From Flectonema sp. DT1601 (taxonomy: Eukaryota; Euglenozoa; Diplonemea; Diplonemida; Diplonemidae): a DNA stretch of 64,000 bases. A program made the position numbers and the translations under genes. A model generated the notes under the pieces. That model was not told the origin of the DNA. It was given only the letters and a program-made list of their open reading frames with translations, and ran no database searches. Location: the NCBI GenBank assembly GCA_964019425.1, contig OZ025800.1:693501-757500 (forward strand), read 5' to 3'. The stretch's first letter is position 1. Each line of letters opens with the position of its first letter. Below are positions 9,548-19,098 of this stretch, one piece after another.

Positions 9548-12500
9548 TTAGGCAACTGGTGAGTCGGGTGAGTATTCCGCAACCTCTGCAGAGTCAACCA
9601 ATTGAGAGCAGTCATAGTCGTCATCATCATCATCAGCGTCATCATCAAAGACATGTGTTGTGAGTTTATAACGATAACTAGGAGGTGTCTGAGTACCATC
9701 ACTGCTGTCACTCTCAACAGTTTCAGACCTGAGACACTCTGGTGAAGGAGAAGGTGACGGAGGACTTTTCACATCAGTTTTTCTAATATCAGTAACACAA
9801 TCAAGAAGGATATCTTGTAAGTCTGGATCAGTTGTAAACTCTCTGTAGTCACTGCCGTCAGATTCGCTTTCAAAGTCATTGAAATGTGGATCTACAAAAT
9901 AAACACCAGCATGCCTACTTTTTTCATTAGAGTAAGTGGTACTTAGTTGTGGTGATACTGCTCTTGGATGGTTTGATATACTTTCATTAGATACTATCGG
10001 CTTGTCGAGTTCTTTGCCGAATTCACTGGTTAGAGAGAGATCATTTTGAGTCCCTGAGACTGACAATTCCTTCTCTAGGTTTGCGATTTCCTTTTGCAGT
10101 GAAAATATCTCATCTGTCATCGTGTCGATGGTGCTGACATTCTGTTTAAGTATATCCTCTAGAGTGACGGTTTCTTTTCGAATTCCGTCCAATTCTCGTT
10201 GCGGTAGCACCAACGGAGCATCTTCAATCGCCTTTAAAAGAACACATGAAGCAATTACTGATAACTTTTCCACTGCTCGCATTCGCTGTTCGTTTTTTTC
10301 TTTGCATTTCGCGCGGTCAAAGTTAAGTACTAAAGCCTTAGCGGGTGAGGTTAACTCCTCAATGTGACTACTGCTGAGTTCTTGTTCAGCAAGGCTTTGT
10401 TGTTGTTCTTTTATTCTCATGTCTAAGTCACTTAGTCCTAAAATCATACTCACCATTAGTCTTTCAGTGTCTCTACCTAATGCTTGATGAACTGATTCAA
10501 GATTCTTACTGAGAGTTAAAACTTCATGTTTGGCTGTATTATTATCAGATTGAACATTAAAACGCAAAGCCTCAAACGAATAATCTTTCTTCTCTCGTTC
10601 TTTTGCTTTACTTCTGGCTTTAATAGCGGCATAATGACTACTGTCACGTCTCATTAATGGAATTGTAACAACCGATTGCTTCCTTCGAAGCATTTGATGA
10701 CTGTCGACAGCTCCATCTCCATCATTGTTATTAGCGAAGTCATCAGCTTCTGGGAGGTGAAGGCTTTCAAAGACTTCAGGATCAACGAGGCTTGTTAAAT
10801 ATTCTTCGGATAGTTCTCTGATACATTTTCTGGGTATTCCATTTCCTAATCCAATTGATGAATTCAAAGCCTCGGAAACCCTTCGTAACATATCCCGTTT
10901 TGCTGATGTTATTTGCGCGCTTTCCAACACCAGTCCCAATGTAACAGTCGGATGCTTCAGAGCAGGAGTCCAAATTCGTTGCATCATATAGGCTCCGATA
11001 TAGCGGTTGAGGTCGGGGGAGAATGCATCGGATCGATACAAAAAAGAAACGCAACGATGGATCACCGCACAGATCACCCTCAATTCATGAGGCAAATATT
11101 TCGTACAACTAAGTATAGCCGTCAGAAATAGCTCACAACAAGTGTCAAAGTCTTTTTCAGTATCGGTGGATGCTTCGTAAGTGTTAAGGAACTTCTGAAG
11201 TGGTTCAGACAAAGCCAGCCTGACGTATTGTTCTGCTCTTGATCCCGTGTAGATGTTTAGAATAGATATCGCGAAGGTGTTGTCACCAAACAGATCACTA
11301 CTATCACTTTGTAGTTCACTGTTACTCATAAGCTCATAAAGTAATGCTTCGTAAATAAGTTGATGAGTGAGATCTAAGTGAGCACACAGCCCTACTAATG
11401 AAAGGCCTAATCTCCTACCAATAAAACCTGCCGCCATATCGTGTCGGGTTTTCTTTGTTGAGTCTTCATGAGATTGTTGGTGAGCAACATTTAGTTTTGT
11501 AAAAGTATCAATTAAATCAAATAAACGAACTCTACAGATTAACAACAACCATTTCATTGCTTCATATCGAGTTCGTTTATTACTAATTTCCTCTCCTTTA
11601 CCATCTCTTGTGAATGCTTTCACTACTTTTGCAATTACTTGTTTTAGTGGTCCAGTTTTTGGAGTTTTTCTGACTCTGCTCTTCGCCATTTTTTCTATTC
11701 TAAATGGAAGTCTGTCAATCTTAACTTCAAGGTAGAGTCTTTCTAGGCATCTTTGGATTTTATTACCCAGTCTTTCAGCGGTGAGATGATTATCTTCTAA
11801 GGGGAGAACTTCCATGTAATGCTCTTTACGATGTTTGTTGTTGTCGATATTATCTTCTTCGTGATCATCTTTTTTATCCAACGTCGTCTGTTGAATAATC
11901 ATGTACTGTTTGTTGCTGTTTCCTTCTGGACGGACTTGGATGAGAGCTTCCAACTGTTCGATTCGTATTTGCATTTCATAACGATATTGATACTCAGTTT
12001 GTTGAAAAAAATAAAGACACCGTTCTGTTATAACAAGAGCATAGCAATCATGTCCAAGGTCTGGTACTCTGACATTTAAAGATAAGAATATCACCGAGTC
12101 ACTTTGAGATTTTAAGAATGAAGTAATCCCGGTATGCTTACCAACATTGAGATAGTCTTCTTCGGTTTCAATTTCGGATAAATTTGCTTCTTCGAGAGCT
12201 CTCCGAAGTCTCACAGCTGATATCGTACGTCTCGCTGCTTCCATGTTTAGTATGGGTTCGCGAACCATGTCAAAGTGAAGTGGCGAATTCTTTTTCTTCT
12301 TTCGTAGTTTTACAATACATGCAACGAAGTCATCACGTGAGTCTCGATTGTCAAAAGAAAGTTTTGAAAATTGCCATTCAAGAGAAGGAATCTTCTCATC
12401 TGAATTAGGTTGCTGAGTACCTTCAGGATGGTAATGCAATACGAGATGTTTATCATTGGATTCAGTCATTACTATTTCAAGTATGCTGTGTAAATAAACT

Positions 12501-12892
12501 TGAAATCTTGGTTCATATTCGTAAACTGAAAGAGATCCTCCTTCTTGTGACCAGACATTTCCACCAACACCACCTCTACGAGAGTCATTCCTACTCGGTG
12601 TTAAGACTTCTGGTGTTGGACGTGTTTCGTATCCTTTCCATTCCCCACTCGATAAGAAAATCAATTGATCACTTGTCATCGCAACAGCGTAAGAGTCACA
12701 TCCACAGAACGGTACTTGAGCAGCTTTGCTGTAAAGAACTTCCTTCGTTCTCCAATGCTGTTTCAAAAACAAGGTGTCTTTCATTGCGCTCCGTGACCGT
12801 TCTTTGTAGTCTGTCAGTATTGTTGTGCTGGACCGATGTCGGTTGCTTTCGACTCCCCGTAGCTTTCGTTCATTTTTATCACCGCCCGGCAT
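9548..12892 (-). CDS. RasGAP-domain protein with PH-like N-terminal regions
   Basis: Likely GTPase-activating protein for a Ras-like GTPase. From the ATG at 12892 (MPGGDKNERKLRGV) it is 1114 aa. Two PH-like regions occupy about residues 40-230 and 270-420 (SLNVRVPDLGHDCYALVITE). A helical RasGAP domain spans about 480-705: LSEPLQKFLNTYEAS, then VICAVIHRCVSFLY, then GAYMMQRIWTPALKHP, aligning with the family GGFxFLRFIxPAIxxP; the structural Arg is kept but FLR reads MQR. Coiled-coil stretches follow (about 790-830 and 915-945), then an acidic Ser/Pro-rich tail. The arginine finger is not identified, so activity is uncertain. An in-frame extension to 13048 is Lys/Phe-rich, runs through homopolymers and uses a doubtful start. 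No clean acceptor is visible next to the ATG; the nearest T-rich one is near 12943. Confidence 0.75.
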   Translation of the reverse strand: MPGGDKNERKLRGVESNRHRSSTTILTDYKERSRSAMKDTLFLKQHWRTKEVLYSKAAQVPFCGCDSYAVAMTSDQLIFLSSGEWKGYETRPTPEVLTPSRNDSRRGGVGGNVWSQEGGSLSVYEYEPRFQVYLHSILEIVMTESNDKHLVLHYHPEGTQQPNSDEKIPSLEWQFSKLSFDNRDSRDDFVACIVKLRKKKKNSPLHFDMVREPILNMEAARRTISAVRLRRALEEANLSEIETEEDYLNVGKHTGITSFLKSQSDSVIFLSLNVRVPDLGHDCYALVITERCLYFFQQTEYQYRYEMQIRIEQLEALIQVRPEGNSNKQYMIIQQTTLDKKDDHEEDNIDNNKHRKEHYMEVLPLEDNHLTAERLGNKIQRCLERLYLEVKIDRLPFRIEKMAKSRVRKTPKTGPLKQVIAKVVKAFTRDGKGEEISNKRTRYEAMKWLLLICRVRLFDLIDTFTKLNVAHQQSHEDSTKKTRHDMAAGFIGRRLGLSLVGLCAHLDLTHQLIYEALLYELMSNSELQSDSSDLFGDNTFAISILNIYTGSRAEQYVRLALSEPLQKFLNTYEASTDTEKDFDTCCELFLTAILSCTKYLPHELRVICAVIHRCVSFLYRSDAFSPDLNRYIGAYMMQRIWTPALKHPTVTLGLVLESAQITSAKRDMLRRVSEALNSSIGLGNGIPRKCIRELSEEYLTSLVDPEVFESLHLPEADDFANNNDGDGAVDSHQMLRRKQSVVTIPLMRRDSSHYAAIKARSKAKEREKKDYSFEALRFNVQSDNNTAKHEVLTLSKNLESVHQALGRDTERLMVSMILGLSDLDMRIKEQQQSLAEQELSSSHIEELTSPAKALVLNFDRAKCKEKNEQRMRAVEKLSVIASCVLLKAIEDAPLVLPQRELDGIRKETVTLEDILKQNVSTIDTMTDEIFSLQKEIANLEKELSVSGTQNDLSLTSEFGKELDKPIVSNESISNHPRAVSPQLSTTYSNEKSRHAGVYFVDPHFNDFESESDGSDYREFTTDPDLQDILLDCVTDIRKTDVKSPPSPSPSPECLRSETVESDSSDGTQTPPSYRYKLTTHVFDDDADDDDDDYDCSQLVDSAEVAEYSPDSPVA

Positions 12893-13606
12893 TGCACGGG
12901 CAGGATTAGTTTTCCTTTTTTTTTTTTTTTTTCTTTTTACCTTTGAGAAAAATAAATTTCGAAAAAAGAAAAAAAAAAAACACTCCACATGAAATACTAA
13001 GCAGATAATACATCTTAAGCAGTAATTGTATCTGTTGGTTGAAAACAAAAAGTGAAATTGAACTAAAGTAAATATTCAGTTTACTAATTATTTTTTTTAA
13101 CAAACACATCGAGTACTCGCTTCAGGCAAGATTCGATTTGATTATAATAAAGAAAACTTAATTACCAAATCACAGAACAGCGTATCCTCTCATTATTTTT
13201 TTTTTCTTCTTTTTCGAATGAAAGGAAGAAACCGCGCTAGCGTTTCCTTAAACCCATCGAAGTCAGGAGAAAAGTTCACGAGACACTCTTCACTGAACCT
13301 AAAGATGAGTCATACCGAAAATAAAACATATCAAATAATAATATTAATAGTTAAGAAGTGTGACATTGAGTAAATAAAAGATGAGGGGAAAAAAATAAGC
13401 GAAGGGATGTAAGAGACTTCCCGTGATATTGCTCTCATACACGCATAAAGGCTCACCTTGTTCAGAATGTGTGTAAATAACACAAGGGTACTTCTTATAA
13501 AAATATGCAGCCTCGTGTAGAAATATGCACAGGAAACAATTATATGAAAAAAAAAAAATTCTTTTGTGTACGCTATTCAGTGCGGTACACATTCTCAATT
13601 TTTGTA
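12893..13606 (-). other. Spacer between F-box and RasGAP genes
   Basis: It contains runs of T (about 12911-12933), A (about 12967-12980) and a frame of 84 codons at 13344-13598 that is hydrophobic and Phe/Tyr-rich, as expected from AT-rich noncoding DNA. I see no supported gene. Confidence 0.5.
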
Positions 13607-15133
13607 CTAAATATTAACTGCGGTATGAAAATAGTAGGCATTTAAACACCAACTACTAAAAGTTACACATGTGATGTTGGAGGAGCAGAGTAATGGAAGA
13701 AAGTATGCAGCTATGTCAGTCTCATCCCATGCCACACCAGTACAGTCTGTATCGAGAGGATTGTTTGATTTCATGTAATACGAAGTAATAGTTGATAACT
13801 TATCCTCTAAAGAACTGCACAGCGTCCCCCAATTCAGAGATGTTAACAACACTGCTAGAATACTAAAAGTACATAATCTATAAGCTGGATGCTCTAATAA
13901 CCCAACAGCTGTTAGTTGTGCTGCCTCATCAATTAGCTCTCTTGCAACTGGGTGAACTAAAAGGTTAAATAAGCTGCCAGAGACATTCTGTGCCAGACTG
14001 ACATCAGTTTGTCTCATACCAAAACAATTGTAGTGAGGTACGGGAGTATCTCGAAGGACATTAATACATGTTCTTAGCAACTCCCCAGCTAAGTCATCAG
14101 GTATAAAAACTGCTGCAGGAGATAGCAAGTTCAACAACGCCTGAAACAGCTCAGATCGAAGCTTCTGCGATGACCGAGGCTCTGCAGCCAACGCTACCAA
14201 ACTACTGATACTTCGATTGTTTAAGTGAGAGAACGTCGATCCGTATTTTCGTTTGCATCGAGCAATCTCAAATATTGCTCTGCAGTAACCTATTTTTATA
14301 CAACACGATTCATCTTTTGAAGACAATAGAGTATACAAAGGGGCAAGGGGTGCTGATATCATTAAAGCAAGTGTTAGATCAATTCGAAGTACTATTTCTC
14401 GATCACCTGACAAGTTACAAGTGTCAATCATTAGATTATTACCACTGTCAATATCGAGAACTGCTTCAGGGATAATATCAATCTCATCAAAGATGTCCCT
14501 GACTACGATGGTGCAATACGATCCGTAGTAGTGATCAGTCATTTCTGGTGTCCAGGTATTAGTCGTCCATATCCTTACTTTAGCCATTTGATGACTGTGA
14601 TTGTAATTACAGTACTTCCCTTTCTTTTTAGCTTCTATTGATGCTGATGTGCAGTATGGTGGAGCATGTGGTAGAACAGCACCAGGTATCTCAGGGTACA
14701 CTGGTACTCCCAGAAGACATTCAACTTCTATTTGCCATGTGATTGCCTCTCCTAAGGCGTCTTTTGAAAATTTAAATTCTCGACTTCTAATTTTTCTCGA
14801 TTTGAAATGTTTTGGTATCGGAACTCTCCACCTCACGGCAGCGCTGATATTTTGCATCTTTTCATTAATTTTGAGTCCCCGTTGGCTTTTATACAAGTAG
14901 TAATATTTCTTCCAGCTATCTGGTTCTTTCCCTTCTCCAGGAAGTCTCCAGGCATTGCCAAGGCAATTTCGGGTAAATATGACTTTCCAAAGTTTATGTA
15001 TTTTTGTAAAATTTTGCATCCACTTGCAGACTTCTTCCGCTGCTAAAATATCTGTTGGTCGTAAGAAACACAAACAGGTGAATACAATCTCCACAGGAAG
15101 TACCTGAAATGATTTCGCATCTTTTTCTCTCAT
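13607..15133 (-). CDS. F-box protein
   Basis: Probable substrate adaptor of an SCF ubiquitin ligase. The N-terminal F-box reads FQVLPVEIVFTCLCFLRP followed by DILAAEEVCKWMQNFTK and LWKVIFTRNC, with the usual Leu-Pro and Trp positions. The remaining 400 residues form a beta-rich region (about 100-230; WRVPIPKHFKSRKIRSREF) and a helical, armadillo-like C-terminal part; the target cannot be named. The ATG at 15133 (MREKDAKSF) gives 508 aa, and an acceptor ending TTACCCAG lies 36 nt upstream (AG at 15169). The last 15 codons may be intron sequence: a 53-nt intron (GTGTAA...CCGCAG) would change the C-terminus to NITFNI and a stop. Confidence 0.75.
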   Translation of the reverse strand: MREKDAKSFQVLPVEIVFTCLCFLRPTDILAAEEVCKWMQNFTKIHKLWKVIFTRNCLGNAWRLPGEGKEPDSWKKYYYLYKSQRGLKINEKMQNISAAVRWRVPIPKHFKSRKIRSREFKFSKDALGEAITWQIEVECLLGVPVYPEIPGAVLPHAPPYCTSASIEAKKKGKYCNYNHSHQMAKVRIWTTNTWTPEMTDHYYGSYCTIVVRDIFDEIDIIPEAVLDIDSGNNLMIDTCNLSGDREIVLRIDLTLALMISAPLAPLYTLLSSKDESCCIKIGYCRAIFEIARCKRKYGSTFSHLNNRSISSLVALAAEPRSSQKLRSELFQALLNLLSPAAVFIPDDLAGELLRTCINVLRDTPVPHYNCFGMRQTDVSLAQNVSGSLFNLLVHPVARELIDEAAQLTAVGLLEHPAYRLCTFSILAVLLTSLNWGTLCSSLEDKLSTITSYYMKSNNPLDTDCTGVAWDETDIAAYFLPLLCSSNITCVTFSSWCLNAYYFHTAVNI

Positions 15134-15667
15134 ATTATTACCTTTTTTTTCTTTTCCCGTGTAAATATCTGGGTAAGGGTTATAGTTGTAACAGCAATGA
15201 ATAAAAATCAATAATAATAATTCATTTTACCTCCGTTTCAGAACATTGTTAACACTCCCCCTGTATTAGTGAAATGGATAAAGTATTTTGACTTCACGCG
15301 TACAGCTCTTCAGATAAATCGATTGTCCTGATCAAGTAATGTAACAAACACATTCAATCACATTAAAGATCTTAAAATAATTTTATATAAAAATATCAAC
15401 ACACGTGGCATGTGGTTGGTATCTGTTCTGGTGTAACGCTAGAGATCAGATTTCCTAAATTGTTTCAACACTCACCAGATTTTTTTTATTCAGGTTACCA
15501 AAAGAAGAGGAACAATTTACATTCTGAATAAAAAAAACTCTCACGAATTTAAACCTGTTGGGATAGATCTTCATAAGTCCAGCAACAAAGAGTGTCTCTC
15601 TTTGTTGTGTAATGCTGGATTGGTTTGATTACTAACAAACTGATACAACATCATTCTTCAGGTCACA
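15134..15667 (-). other. Spacer between kinase and F-box genes
   Basis: AT-rich DNA with the acceptor of the F-box gene at 15169; no open frame of note and no RNA gene recognised. Confidence 0.5.
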
Positions 15668-16756
15668 TCATGCGAGGGATGACAATTCCAACCTCCTCTC
15701 TGATGGCTCATCTGATAGTATTGATAGAAGTAGTTCTCCGAGTCTCTTTGCAGATCCTTTTTGAGATCCGCGTTCCGCAAGTGACGAGGCAGAAACCTTA
15801 TTAGAAATATGAGTATAAGCAGTTGGTAGAATATCAGCTCTCAACACAGCTACTAAATCCGACAACGCCGGAGCGATATTTTCGGTTGATAATATGACTG
15901 AGGCTTTAGTTGAAAGTAGTGATGTTGTGTTGTCTTCACATTTCGCTATTTCTAAAGGAGTTAGACCCCCAAGCCAGAATTCAGATGCAACGCAACCCAA
16001 GGCAAATATATCAGATTTATCTGAGTAATTTAAATTATAAGCTTCTGGTGCGATGTACTGCCAAGACCCAACTAATGCGTCATTACAACGAGTGTCTACT
16101 GACAGCTGAGAGGATCCGAAGTCAATGAGAACACATCGACCGTCATTCTGAATTATTATATTCTCAGGTTTTATATCTCTGTGTATAACACCAGATAAAT
16201 GACAATGAACTATTGCTGCTCCAATCTGTCTGACTACAGTAGCAACCTCACCTGTTGTAGCAGTTCTTTTAGTATTCGTGTGAGTGTCGACTAATGCTTT
16301 CAGTGTTGGTCCTTCGACATAATCTTCAATAATCCAAAGCCTTAGACTACTCGCAAAGCATAAGTCAGACCAAGCAGTATCACTAAAAACTCCTAATATT
16401 CTACTAATGTTACTGTGATGTTGTACTTTAAGTAGGTGAGCTGCTTCTCGTAAACAGAATTCTAATTTCCCAGGGTCAGTTAGTGGTATTATTTTTATCG
16501 CAACAGAGTAGTTGTCTCGCTTATCGAATCCCCTCCACACCTGTGAGAATGATCCACTTCCTATGACCTCTTCAAGTGTAAATAACTGACGAGGTGTTGC
16601 TCTTGAGAGAATCTTTTGATAGTCTTCTTGCCAACCTTCAATATCTTCTAAGTCTCTCAGCATACCAGAAACACCTGAATTATTTCCTTTCGCAAATAAT
16701 TCATCAGTTGCATCCTGGCTTTCCTTTGAGGGACTTGTTAGACATAAGTTTCCCAT
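15668..16756 (-). CDS. Protein kinase with N-myristoylation signal
   Basis: A 362-aa serine/threonine kinase. The N-terminus MGNLCLTSP has Gly2 and Cys5, a classical signal for myristate plus palmitate, so membrane attachment is likely. The kinase core has all key motifs: glycine loop GSGSFSQVWRG, VAIKII with the ATP-binding Lys, HRDIKPENII catalytic loop, DFGSSQ, and SWQYIAPEAY before the substrate-binding lobe. The family cannot be fixed; it does not carry CAMK or CMGC hallmarks. It ends at TGA. The start is supported by a run of T ending in CAG 18 nt upstream (AG at 16775). A DHHC enzyme that could palmitoylate it is encoded elsewhere in the window. Confidence 0.87.
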   Translation of the reverse strand: MGNLCLTSPSKESQDATDELFAKGNNSGVSGMLRDLEDIEGWQEDYQKILSRATPRQLFTLEEVIGSGSFSQVWRGFDKRDNYSVAIKIIPLTDPGKLEFCLREAAHLLKVQHHSNISRILGVFSDTAWSDLCFASSLRLWIIEDYVEGPTLKALVDTHTNTKRTATTGEVATVVRQIGAAIVHCHLSGVIHRDIKPENIIIQNDGRCVLIDFGSSQLSVDTRCNDALVGSWQYIAPEAYNLNYSDKSDIFALGCVASEFWLGGLTPLEIAKCEDNTTSLLSTKASVILSTENIAPALSDLVAVLRADILPTAYTHISNKVSASSLAERGSQKGSAKRLGELLLSILSDEPSERRLELSSLA

Positions 16757-19098
16757 TCCGCCTCCCTACTGTGTCTGAAAAAAAAAAAATTATTACCATG
16801 CTTAAATGGGAACACTTGTACTCATTTCATAATGTTATCAGTGTCGACTATATGTAACTCTGTGTGTGAGGTGTAATAATAAAAAAATAATAATTTCACA
16901 ACACAAACCCAAGATCTTATCAAAAGCTTTTTGCTTCATGATGTAGCTATCTCACCTACAGCACGGGAAAGACTTTTTTGGGTTTTAATAAATTTAAAAT
17001 CGGGGGAAGGGTTTTTTTTTTTTTTTTTTGAATACCTTTTTTTTTTTATGTTTTAATTATCCCTGCGGATTACATCCACATGAGAGACACGTCAGTGATA
17101 TCTTGAGAAAACACTTTAGTTTACTTTTACAACCGAAACTACATTGCGCAGCTGGGTAGAGACTCAGTAAAATAGAGTACAAGATATAAGCACATCAACA
17201 GCGAGAGTAATATATAATAATAAACAAGAAAAAAAAAACCTTCTCATCCAACTATTTAGATGAAACGAAAAAAGACTGTCAAATCTTTTTTTTTTTTTTT
17301 TTACCGACAAAAGTCTGGCTAACTTCACGCGGAGCATTATTTTTTTTTAATATCGAATGACTCGTACTGAGTTACACAGTTATATTTGAAGAAAATAAGC
17401 AGCTCTTCCAACTGGTACTAAAAAAAAAAAAAGAACATTAGAAAAAAAGGGGAACAATCACATTCACAGGCTAAGCAAATTCAGAACCCGTCAAATACAC
17501 ATAAAGAGGAGCGTTACTAGTCACCGACACTTAATATTTACCTAAAGAAGTTCAGGTTTGGTCGGAATACAGAAAAAAAAGAGCAGATACGTTTATAAAG
17601 CAAAAATAAAATATCATTTGGAACAGGGGATGTTCTTATCACCATTGCTTTCATATAAAGAAGCTCGTAACGTTATTGAGGAACTTCGGGTCCACAAAAC
17701 ACTTTTTGTGTTTTTTATATTTTTTTCCAAGTCGTAGTTTTTTTAAGAGCTAGATTTTGATGTTACACTTCGATATCATCAAACGGATCGCTTGTTAAAT
17801 TATTTTATCAGAATCAAGTTAGTCAAGAACAGTACGGTGCTAACCACATTGCAACAAAAATTAAAGTCAAATCAGTAATTAAGGAAAAAAAACATTATAT
17901 CACTTCACTCTCAGGAATGGTACACAAAAACACGTGAAAAAAAAGATTCATTCACGTGTTTCCATCGGAAAACCGACTGCTATTAGTTGATTGTTACAGA
18001 TGCGGGTTAACGTTTGGGATTTAAAAAGAAAAAAATATAAAACCACCGTCGCAAAAAGCAATAAGATTCATTCAGCCACTGCTTGAAAAACAGACGGGAG
18101 TTAAATTGCGAAAGGCTAGGGATGGAGAATCCATATCTCCAAAAACAGAAGAAGCGCCATTTCAATTATTACGCAGCTTCAATGACGTCACAAGATGGTT
18201 TCTAAAATATTGATAAGAAGAAATGTTCAAGTGAGATCAGTCGGGATAGGGCAGATAGAGTCGTTGGTCACTGTGCGTGAAAACGTTGTTGTAACCTCTT
18301 TCAGACTTTTCGATACGTTGCAACGATTGCAGCAAAGCTGTTTCCTGGCTCGTAGGTGTAGTCCACGTGTGAAGTCAAAAGGGGGGCCTTCTCGAAGAGG
18401 GAGTTCGTGTGATAGTTTGACTTAGGCCTGGAGGCATTGACCAGAATACATCATCGAATCTGGCAATTCGGGGGTCACGTCTGAGCGTCCCATGCCCTGC
18501 AGTCTGTTACAACTTACACTTAAACAAAGTCAAAAAAAAAAACAATTCCTATTTTTGCTAGTTCGTAGCACACTACTGGGGGTTAACTGTTCGATTTTGT
18601 ACGTAAAATACAAATGCATTGTATCATAAACAACATAATAATAATTTAACATTAGTTTTAGACACAGTGACTAAAGGTACTATTAGTGTTGGTATACACT
18701 ACTGGGGGGGGTGAAACTCTGACGATGTAAAAACAGTTGCATCTTTAGGTATTATTAAAAACAAAATTAATATCAAGTACTTGACTGAAATAATATTTAT
18801 AGTTGTTTATCAACGAAAAGGTACATTTAGAAAATTTAGAAAAAAGAAAACATAAAAGGGAAAATTATATTTTTTTTGCCCTATTTACCAGAAGACGTTG
18901 TCGAGTCTGGTTATTCTACTGGGGGATGAAATACTACATGGGGAGGGTGAGTGAAACTACATCTGTTGAGCCAGACAAACAACAATGAATTGAGTGGATA
19001 ATAGTGTCCACCTGGTTGTATACACAATCTCGTGAGGGACGAGGGATCAGGGAAGAGAATAACACTTTTGCTTTTGGATTAAATCAGTGAAAGGATTT
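16757..19098 (-). other. 2.3 kb spacer between P450 and kinase genes
   Basis: No supported gene. It contains many A/T homopolymers (17012-17030, 17287-17302, 17421-17432), a GC-richer block at about 18180-18500 with a 7-bp inverted repeat (AGTCAAA near 18373 and TTTGACT near 18416), and a repeat shared with other long spacers at 18571-18735. A plus-strand frame at 18195-18425 (76 codons) has no recognisable domain and is not called. Confidence 0.5.
18571..18735. repeat. Dispersed spacer repeat, copy 1
   Basis: The sequence ctactgggggttaactg... through gactaaaggtactattagtg to a second cactactggggg resembles 49835-49975 (gggttaattgtttgat and gactaaaggtaatgttagta) in the same order. Its end, ggtgaaactctgacgatgta followed by aaaacag, also matches 38670-38705. 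Copies are clearly diverged. Confidence 0.6.

Noticed and set aside
12893-13048. N-terminal extension of the RasGAP protein
   Set aside because: It runs through A-rich homopolymers and a Phe/Lys-rich stretch with no domain; the ATG at 12892 starts a normal N-terminus.
18195-18425. Plus-strand frame of 76 codons
   Set aside because: No domain, wrong strand for the cluster, and no other sign of coding; noted only as part of a GC-richer block.
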